7,601 nt of DNA. It comes from Lonsdalea quercina subsp. quercina. GTDB taxonomy: Bacteria; Pseudomonadota; Gammaproteobacteria; Enterobacterales; Enterobacteriaceae. Shown here piece after piece: positions 1 to 7,601 of this stretch (position 1 is its first letter; each line of letters starts with the position of its first letter). The notes beneath the pieces are model-generated. The model made no database searches. It was not told where the DNA came from and was given only the letters and a program-made list of their open reading frames with translations. The translations under genes were made by a program, and so were the position numbers. The stretch is from contig NZ_JIBO01000009.1 in NCBI RefSeq assembly GCF_000688655.1, forward strand, positions 22,138-29,738, given 5' to 3'.

Positions 1-2061
1 GCCTGATTCCGACACAATTTGGAACAGGCCGATGTCGCCCGTGCGGCTGGCATGGATGCCGCCGCACAACTCTATCGAGAAGTCACCCATTGTCAGCACA
101 CGAACATGGTCATCGTACTTTTCGCCAAAGAGCGCCATAGCGCCTTTTGACTTCGCCTCTGAAATCGCCATCACTTCGGTTTCGATCGGCAAATTGCGAC
201 GAACCTGAGCATTGACAATATCTTCAACCTGGCGAATCTGCTCCGGTTTCATGGCTTCCGTATGCGAGAAGTCGAAACGCAGATGACGGTCATTAACCAA
301 TGAACCTTTCTGAGCGACATGCTCACCCAGCACCTGACGAAGTGCCGCATGCAGCAGATGCGTCGCAGAGTGGTTCAGACGAATACGATCGCGACGCGCC
401 TGGTCAACAACGGCATTCACAGTACCATTAATTCTCAGCGTACCATGGCTGAGTTTACCGATATGACCAATAGCCTGACCATATTTCTGGGTATCTTCCA
501 CCACGAAACGCGCATCGGTCGTTTTCAGTTCACCCCGGTCCCCCACCTGACCACCGGACTCACCGTAGAACGGCGTGTTGTCCAAAATGACCACGGCATC
601 TTCACCGGCATGAATTTCATCGACCAATTGACCTTCACGGTAAAGCGCAATAATGCTGGCATTGCCTGCTGTGTTTTCGTAGCCGCAGAAGTCAGTGGCC
701 GTATCGACGCGGATCTGGCTGTTATAATCCACGCCAAAGCCGCTCGCTTCACGAGCTCGCTGGCGCTGCGCGTCCATCGCCCGCTCAAAGCCTTCTTCAT
801 CGACCTTGATATTGCGCTCACGGCACACATCCGCGGTCAAATCCAGCGGGAAGCCGTAAGTGTCGTACAAACGGAAAGCCGCTTCGCCATCCAACGTATC
901 GCCCTGCAGGCCATTAATCTCTTCGTCCAGCAGTGCCAACCCACGTTCCAGCGTCCGAGCAAACTGCTCTTCTTCATTCTTCAACGCCTGTTCGACCAGC
1001 GCTTGCTGACGTTTCAAGTCTTCTGCGGCCGGCCCCATAACGCTAATCAGCGGCGCCACTAACTTATAGAAGAAGGTATCTTTGGCGCCCAGCATATTGC
1101 CGTGACGTACGGCGCGTCGAATGATACGGCGCAACACATAACCGCGGTTTTCATTGGACGGCATGACGCCATCTGCGATCAGGAAAGCACAAGAACGAAT
1201 ATGATCGGCAATGACACGTAGCGATTTATTATCAAGATCGTCTGTACCAATGACTTTCGCCACGTCAGCGATCAGTGTTTTGAACAGATCGATTTCGTAG
1301 TTGGAGTTCACATGCTGCAGTACCGCTGAAATACGTTCCAGCCCCATGCCGGTATCCACCGAAGGCTTGGGCAGAGGCAGCATGGTGCCGTCGGCCTGAC
1401 GGTTAAACTGCATGAACACCAGGTTCCAAATCTCGATATAGCGGTCGCCGTCTTCTTCCGGAGAGCCTGGAGGTCCGCCCCAGATGTGGTCGCCGTGGTC
1501 GTAAAAGATTTCGGAACATGGGCCGCATGGCCCCGTATCGCCCATCTGCCAGAAGTTATCTGACGCATAGGGCGCGCCTTTGTTGTCGCCAATACGAATG
1601 ATGCGCTCGCGCGGAACGCCAATTTCGTCAGCCCAGATATTGAAGGCTTCGTCATCCGTCGCGTAGACGGTCACCCATAGCTTTTCTTTAGGCAGATTGA
1701 ACCACTGCTCGCCGGTCAGTAATTCCCAGGCGTTGCGGATAGCTTCATGCTTGAAGTAGTCGCCGAAGCTAAAGTTACCCAGCATTTCAAAGAAAGTGTG
1801 ATGACGTGCGGTATAACCTACGTTTTCGAGATCGTTATGTTTCCCACCGGCACGCACGCAACGCTGAGACGTAGTCGCGCGCGAATAGCTACGCTTATCC
1901 AGACCAAGAAATACGTCCTTAAACTGGTTCATCCCCGCATTCGTAAATAACAGTGTTGGATCGTTATTAGGTACTAGGGAGCTACTGGGGACAATCTGGT
2001 GTCCCTTACTGTGGAAAAAATCGAGAAACGCTTGACGGATCTCAGCGGTGCTCTTGCTCAT
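1..2061 (-). CDS. alaS: Alanyl-tRNA synthetase, C-terminus cut off by the window edge
   Basis: Charges tRNA-Ala with alanine in the cytoplasm (class II aminoacyl-tRNA synthetase). The frame is open for exactly 687 codons; the family is about 875 residues, so the C-terminal C-Ala (oligomerisation and tRNA-elbow) domain lies outside. Numbering matches E. coli AlaRS: Asn303 (in SNENRGY) and Asp400 (in LYDTYGFP), the residues known to read the G3:U70 pair, are present. The editing site has His564 and His568 (HSATH), Cys666 and His670. The Cys-containing motif reads CGGIH, whereas the family usually has CGGTH. The ATG start ([12 protein letters not shown]) is preceded by AGGA five bases upstream, and the protein begins as in relatives. 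The gene lies downstream of recX after a 137-base gap that holds an inverted repeat, a possible self-regulatory site. There are no internal stops or frameshifts. Confidence 0.97.
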   Translation of the reverse strand, partial: MSKSTAEIRQAFLDFFHSKGHQIVPSSSLVPNNDPTLLFTNAGMNQFKDVFLGLDKRSYSRATTSQRCVRAGGKHNDLENVGYTARHHTFFEMLGNFSFGDYFKHEAIRNAWELLTGEQWFNLPKEKLWVTVYATDDEAFNIWADEIGVPRERIIRIGDNKGAPYASDNFWQMGDTGPCGPCSEIFYDHGDHIWGGPPGSPEEDGDRYIEIWNLVFMQFNRQADGTMLPLPKPSVDTGMGLERISAVLQHVNSNYEIDLFKTLIADVAKVIGTDDLDNKSLRVIADHIRSCAFLIADGVMPSNENRGYVLRRIIRRAVRHGNMLGAKDTFFYKLVAPLISVMGPAAEDLKRQQALVEQALKNEEEQFARTLERGLALLDEEINGLQGDTLDGEAAFRLYDTYGFPLDLTADVCRERNIKVDEEGFERAMDAQRQRAREASGFGVDYNSQIRVDTATDFCGYENTAGNASIIALYREGQLVDEIHAGEDAVVILDNTPFYGESGGQVGDRGELKTTDARFVVEDTQKYGQAIGHIGKLSHGTLRINGTVNAVVDQARRDRIRLNHSATHLLHAALRQVLGEHVAQKGSLVNDRHLRFDFSHTEAMKPEQIRQVEDIVNAQVRRNLPIETEVMAISEAKSKGAMALFGEKYDDHVRVLTMGDFSIELCGGIHASRTGDIGLFQIVSESG

Positions 2062-2095
2062 AATTGTCCTGAAATCAAGCTAAAAGAATGGTCGC

Positions 2096-2133
2096 GGGTT
2101 CGATCCGTGCAACATACCGACATGATCGAACCC
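2096..2133. promoter_or_regulatory. Perfect 10-bp inverted repeat upstream of alaS, candidate AlaRS operator
   Basis: The arms GGGTTCGATC (2096-2105) and GATCGAACCC (2124-2133) are perfectly complementary around an 18-base spacer, 26 bases before the alaS RBS. E. coli AlaRS is known to repress its own gene by binding a palindrome around the alaS transcription start, so this is a candidate for the same site; that equivalence is inferred. No T-run follows on either strand, so it is not an intrinsic terminator. A weak leftward promoter (TTTACT at 2180-2185, 17-base spacer, TATCTT at 2157-2162) would place the repeat inside the alaS leader RNA as a hairpin; a TATGTT in the spacer is an alternative -10. 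The promoter assignment is uncertain. Confidence 0.45.
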
Positions 2134-2198
2134 ATCACGAACTAAAAAGTGGGAATAAGATAAATTTTCTCAGGAGGGAAGTAAAATCCCGCATGCAT

Positions 2199-2675
2199 TC
2201 AATCTGAAAAATTCGTATATAGAGATTGGATTTCATCATGCGAAAAACCGCGATACAAGAGGTAACGCTGAACTTTCGCTTTTTCTTTCCATTCTAAGGG
2301 GAGAGGATGACCAAACTTACGCTCAGCAACCTGCTGAGCCAATTGATACCAGTCGACGTCACTGCGACGTAATGCCTGGATTTGCGTGGATTTGTCCACG
2401 CCTTTTTGACTCAACTCGCTGCGAATTCTCTGAGCGCCATACCCCTTCCTGCTCCGGCTAGAAATGTAACGTTGAGCGAATCGTTGGTCGTCGAGCCAAC
2501 CATACTCGGCGCAATAGGCAACGGCCTGTTCAATTTCCTGAGTAACGGCAATGGAATCATCGCCATTTTCTTCTGACGGGGAATACAAGAACGCCGCAAT
2601 TTTGCGGCGTAACTCGGTTTCACTGTGGTCGCGGACCGCCAACACATTCATGGCATAACGCAATATTTTAGACAT
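2199..2675 (-). CDS. recX: Regulatory protein RecX
   Basis: RecX binds RecA filaments and limits their growth and recombinase activity. The 158-residue protein carries the family's tandem three-helix repeats: the N-terminal LAVRDHSETELRRK segment (about residues 13-26), the central YGWLDDQRFAQRYISSRSRKGYG segment (about 58-80) and the C-terminal KVQRYLLYRGFSHDEIQ segment (about 134-150). E. coli RecX is 166 residues; the difference is mostly a shorter N-terminus. The ATG is supported by AAGG about seven bases upstream, and an in-frame stop lies 12 codons before it with no other start between. It follows recA by 50 bases with no clear terminator between them, so it is probably expressed by read-through from the SOS-controlled recA promoter, as in E. 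coli. Confidence 0.95.
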   Translation of the reverse strand: MSKILRYAMNVLAVRDHSETELRRKIAAFLYSPSEENGDDSIAVTQEIEQAVAYCAEYGWLDDQRFAQRYISSRSRKGYGAQRIRSELSQKGVDKSTQIQALRRSDVDWYQLAQQVAERKFGHPLPLEWKEKAKVQRYLLYRGFSHDEIQSLYTNFSD

Positions 2676-2725
2676 GCGTGACCTTGATAGTTGTATGGCT
2701 GCTGCTAGCTAACATAATGAACTGA

Positions 2726-3850
<1,125 letters not shown>

Positions 3851-3877
3851 TCATGATTCACCGAACGGGTGACGGAC

Positions 3878-3905
3878 ATTATACTGTACACTCATACAGC
3901 ATCAA
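3878..3905 (-). promoter_or_regulatory. recA sigma-70 promoter
   Basis: Read leftward, the -35 is TTGATG (3900-3905) and the -10 is a perfect TATAAT (3878-3883), with a 16-base spacer. The layout matches the E. coli recA promoter, where the whole spacer is the LexA box. Transcription should start near 3871, giving a leader of about 70 bases that contains a small TCACC/GGTGA stem-loop (3858-3872). The -35 is only two bases beyond the pncC stop codon, so the promoter is packed against the end of that gene. Confidence 0.93.
3884..3899. promoter_or_regulatory. LexA (SOS) box of recA
   Basis: CTGTATGAGTGTACAG (leftward reading) has the CTG-N10-CAG core of the LexA operator and differs from the E. 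coli recA box at only two inner positions as I recall that sequence. It fills the space between -35 and -10, so bound LexA would block RNA polymerase. DNA damage, RecA filament formation and LexA cleavage would release recA and, by read-through, recX. Confidence 0.95.
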
Positions 3906-3907
3906 GG

Positions 3908-4402
3908 TTAATTTTGCAGAAAAGTATTCAGCAGCGTTTCCAACGCAAACTGGACCGCTTGTTGGCGGACACTGTTACGATCGCCGTCGAACTGCATTCT
4001 GCGGACGAACCCCTTGTCTTGTCTTGCGGCGAAGCCAAACCATACGGTGCCGACCGGTTTTTCGGGGGTACCGCCATCCGGTCCGGCGACACCGCTGATA
4101 GAAATGGCATAATCCGCATCGGCTTTATCCAGTGCGCCTGAGGCCATTTCTTCAACCACTTCGCCGCTGACCGCTCCATACTCCGCCAGTGTTTCCGACT
4201 TGACGCCGACCAGTACCTCTTTGGCCCGATTGCTGTAGGTCACAAAACCGTAGTCAAACCACGCGGAACTGCCCGAGACATCAGTAATCACCTTCGCCAG
4301 CCCGCCCCCTGTGCAGGACTCTGCGCAGGTCACGTGCGCGCCGCGGGATTTCAATCGTTCGCCAACCTGCTCACTCAACTGAAAAATAGCATGTTCTGTC
4401 AT
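3908..4402 (-). CDS. pncC: Nicotinamide-nucleotide amidase PncC (CinA C-terminal domain family)
   Basis: Stand-alone CinA C-terminal-domain protein of 164 residues, closely resembling E. coli YgaD/PncC (165). The family deamidates nicotinamide mononucleotide to nicotinic acid mononucleotide and ammonia, recycling NMN released by the NAD-dependent DNA ligase. Visible motifs are AESCTGG at 27-33 with the conserved Ser29, FVTYSN at 53-58, GAVS at 76-79, SISGVAGPDGG at 101-111, and KPVGTVWFGFA at 115-125. The ATG gives MTEHAIFQLSEQVGERLKSRG, in line with the family start, but no good Shine-Dalgarno sequence precedes it. A TATAGT that could be its -10 lies only ten bases before the start, so the transcript may be nearly leaderless. 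recA follows after a 105-base gap that holds the recA promoter. Confidence 0.95.
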   Translation of the reverse strand: MTEHAIFQLSEQVGERLKSRGAHVTCAESCTGGGLAKVITDVSGSSAWFDYGFVTYSNRAKEVLVGVKSETLAEYGAVSGEVVEEMASGALDKADADYAISISGVAGPDGGTPEKPVGTVWFGFAARQDKGFVRRMQFDGDRNSVRQQAVQFALETLLNTFLQN

Positions 4403-4655
4403 CTATCGACTCACTATAGTAATGAAGCTGTTACCCCTCAGGGTAGCATTTCTCGCCTCAAAAAACGTGGCAAGTCCCGAAGTGCAAACCGATAAGCAGC
4501 AAGGATGAGAAACGCATAAAGACCAGCAATAACATTCAGATCGTCGTCTCCTTTTCATCAACGCGATGAGGCACGCCGATAGAACGATCCTGCGAACGCA
4601 CATTCTGCGATACACTTGGGAATACCATTCTCGATAGCGACCTATGGCGCCAAAT

Positions 4656-4663
4656 AAAGGAGG
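4656..4663 (+). promoter_or_regulatory. Ribosome binding site that selects the GTG start of the SRPBCC gene
   Basis: AAAGGAGG is a near-perfect match to the 16S anti-Shine-Dalgarno and ends seven bases before GTG at 4671. The in-frame ATG at 4644 lies upstream of this site and has no Shine-Dalgarno of its own, so initiation at 4671 is favoured. Confidence 0.8.
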
Positions 4664-4670
4664 GACGAAC

Positions 4671-5174
4671 GTGTCATCAACGTTCTTGAACAATATGGGC
4701 GTGAAAGGTCCTAACGCCACCCGTTTTGGCAAATCGATCGTCATAGACCGACCTGCTGACATGTTATTCGACTTGTGGCGTAAGCCAGAGACGCTGCCGG
4801 TTCTGATGAATCACTTTGCTCGAATAGACATTCTCAACGCCACGGATTCTCTCTGGCGGGTCAAAGCGCCGCTCGGTCCAAGCATCGAATGGACAGCTCG
4901 TATCGTTGAGGAACAGCCTGGCAGTTTCATCCACTGGTGTTCCCTCGCAGGCGCCCGTGTTCCCAATGAGGGCAAATTGGTCTTTCAGCCAGCCCCTCAG
5001 GGAAAAGGCACCGAAGTCACGCTGACGATCTATTTCGATGCGCCCGGCGGATTTCTGGGGCGACAAATCGGCCAGATGTTCGCGTTGCTTTCTAAAGAAA
5101 TGCTGAACAATACCCTTCAACGCTTCAAAAAACTGGCAGAGCAGAAACCAGCGCCGTCAGCAGCCTCATCATAA
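4671..5174 (+). CDS. SRPBCC-family protein, polyketide cyclase/dehydrase-like
   Basis: A 167-residue single-domain protein of the SRPBCC (START/Bet v1-like) fold, of the cyclase/dehydrase type grouped in COG5637 as I recall it. The pattern runs in order: beta-strand GKSIVIDRPADMLFDLW (20-36), an LPVLMNHF helix (42-49), WRVKAPLGPSIEWTARIVEE (62-81), WCSLAGARVPNEGKLVFQPAP (89-109), GKGTEVTL (111-118), and a long C-terminal helix after the APGGFLG motif (124-130). Such proteins bind a hydrophobic ligand in a cavity; the ligand here is unknown and no catalytic residues can be assigned. There is no signal peptide or clear membrane segment. The GTG start at 4671 is chosen for its AAAGGAGG site; ATG at 4644 would add nine residues. 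It is divergent from pncC (268-base gap) and appears to be a single-gene unit. Confidence 0.85.
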   Translation: MSSTFLNNMGVKGPNATRFGKSIVIDRPADMLFDLWRKPETLPVLMNHFARIDILNATDSLWRVKAPLGPSIEWTARIVEEQPGSFIHWCSLAGARVPNEGKLVFQPAPQGKGTEVTLTIYFDAPGGFLGRQIGQMFALLSKEMLNNTLQRFKKLAEQKPAPSAASS

Positions 5175-5183
5175 TCAACAGAC

Positions 5184-5208
5184 AAAAAAAACCCGCTCGG
5201 AAGCGGGT
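5184..5208 (-). terminator. Intrinsic terminator oriented leftward, with no visible gene upstream of it
   Basis: The stem ACCCGCT (5191-5197) / AGCGGGT (5202-5208) has seven perfect pairs and a four-base loop. Read on the minus strand it is followed by a run of T (5184-5190, plus one more T at the stem base), a canonical Rho-independent terminator. On the plus strand the stem is followed by AAATAACT, without a T-tract, so it should work poorly as terminator of the SRPBCC gene that ends ten bases before it. The leftward transcript it would end is not explained by any gene seen here. Confidence 0.8.
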
Positions 5209-5438
5209 AAATAACTACTCTCAGACAGGGATGAATAACACAACATCAACAAGGGATGGCTCTAATCTATCAACCTGAATGTATAGAACTGTCATAGGTC
5301 GGTAAGGTTGATGGCGAGGATGTAAGGTGAATTTGGCATGTTACAAACTTTCTGATTTCACCCTTCCTTTACTCATGATGACCCGGTTTTACAGGGGATG
5401 ATCTTCAAACTGCCCCTCATCAATCGCCATGCACTATG

Positions 5439-5480
5439 TGGTGAATAACAACTGGTGAATAGCGAGTGGCGAATAACGAT
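5439..5480. repeat. Three tandem 14-bp direct repeats upstream of budC
   Basis: The copies are TGGTGAATAACAAC (5439-5452), TGGTGAATAGCGAG (5453-5466) and TGGCGAATAACGAT (5467-5480), in strict head-to-tail order. They share TGGYGAATARC. A related GATGAATAACA occurs at 5230-5240. The array lies 130 bases before the budC start, a position fitting a regulator-binding array; that role is inferred. Confidence 0.75.
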
Positions 5481-5519
5481 GCGCGCATTAATATCGATAA
5501 GTTATTTAAAGCCAACTAA

Positions 5520-5534
5520 CAATAATCATTCTCA
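5520..5534. promoter_or_regulatory. Fur-like box upstream of budC
   Basis: Read leftward, TGAGAATGATTATTG resembles the 7-1-7 Fur consensus TGATAATNATTATCA, with 11 of 14 arm positions matching. It ends 76 bases before the budC start and runs up to a TATAAG (5536-5541) that might be a -10. Iron control of budC is not established by this; AT-rich sequence yields such matches by chance. Confidence 0.3.
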
Positions 5535-5607
5535 CTATAAGTTTTTATTCTTTAGGTCTACAGCTATCCTCATTAGAACGGTTTAACTATTACATACTAA
5601 GGAATAG

Positions 5608-7472
<1,865 letters not shown>

Positions 7473-7500
7473 GCCATCATCTTAGCCATAACGTCGTGTA

Positions 7501-7535
7501 TTTCCCGCCAGGATGACATTGTCTGTGGCGGGAAA
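7501..7535. repeat. Perfect 10-bp stem-loop downstream of the second dehydrogenase
   Basis: TTTCCCGCCA (7501-7510) and TGGCGGGAAA (7526-7535) are perfectly complementary around a 15-base loop that itself contains GAC/GTC. It lies 28 bases after the stop codon. The bases right after the stem are CCTCTCC; a run of seven T is found only further down (7566-7572). It could be a processing or stabilising 3'-end hairpin or an unusual terminator. Confidence 0.55.
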
Positions 7536-7601
7536 CCTCTCCGCCGACGCCCTCTTTCCCCCTCTTTTTTTCCGATTTCGCAAAACGATTCTGCCGCTAT
7601 A

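Noticed and set aside
319..1062. 247-codon open frame on the plus strand inside alaS
   Set aside because: It is exactly antisense to conserved alaS coding sequence, has no recognisable domains, and is explained by codon bias of the real gene.
2094..2110. tRNA T-arm-like sequence in the recX-alaS gap as a possible tRNA gene or tRNA remnant
   Set aside because: No acceptor, D or anticodon arm can be drawn around it, and the T-stem itself pairs badly; the inverted repeat explains the sequence better.
2676..2725. Terminator between recA and recX
   Set aside because: Only the short palindrome GCTAGC is present, with no stem of useful length and no T-tract.
4422..4508. 28-codon plus-strand frame (MKLLPLRVAFLASKN...) resembling a signal peptide
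   Set aside because: No ribosome binding site, it ends quickly with no mature protein, and it opposes pncC upstream sequence; likely chance.
4403..4762. 119-codon minus-strand frame overlapping the start of the SRPBCC gene
   Set aside because: No domain similarity, Arg/Cys-rich as expected from a wrong frame, and it overlaps the well-supported plus-strand gene.
5466..5519. 17-codon GTG frame reading MANNDARINIDKLFKAN after the 14-bp repeats
   Set aside because: Too short, no Shine-Dalgarno, and its start lies in the repeat array.

Overview
The window is a piece of an enterobacterial chromosome. The leftward block pncC - recA - recX - alaS is the arrangement known from Escherichia coli and relatives. 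RecA, RecX, PncC and AlaRS all read as gamma-proteobacterial (Enterobacterales) proteins. The exact genus cannot be fixed from sequence alone. The non-E. coli flank (a cyclase-like gene and two butanediol-dehydrogenase-like genes) and the RecA and RecX tails suggest a soft-rot or plant/insect-associated enterobacterium (for example Pectobacteriaceae), but this is inference.

Left half (1-4402, all on the minus strand). alaS is cut by the window edge, with its first 687 codons present. Upstream of it is a 137-base gap with a perfect 10-bp inverted repeat that may be the self-regulatory AlaRS site. recX follows, 50 bases downstream of recA. recA has a textbook SOS promoter: -35, LexA box and -10 are nested in 28 bases, and the -35 lies only two bases beyond the pncC stop codon. 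pncC (nicotinamide-nucleotide amidase) completes the block. Functionally this is DNA repair (RecA and its modulator RecX, under LexA) next to housekeeping genes for NAD salvage and alanine charging.

Right half (4403-7601, all genes on the plus strand). A divergent SRPBCC/cyclase-type protein starts at a GTG with a perfect ribosome binding site. After it lies a strong intrinsic terminator that points the wrong way: its T-tract works only for leftward transcription, although no leftward gene is visible. A 400-base non-coding region follows, with three tandem 14-bp repeats and a Fur-like box. Then come two paralogous short-chain dehydrogenases, about 78% identical by hand count, both close to BudC meso-2,3-butanediol dehydrogenase (acetoin reductase). 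They are separated by 317 bases containing a long imperfect stem-loop. No budA or budB is in the window, so these reductases stand apart from a classical bud operon here.

No rRNA, tRNA, CRISPR array, insertion sequence or prophage gene was seen. The most interesting items are regulatory: the tRNA-Ala-T-arm-like palindrome before alaS, the orphan leftward terminator, the 14-bp tandem repeats before budC, and the diverged tandem budC pair. No clearly new multi-gene system is apparent.
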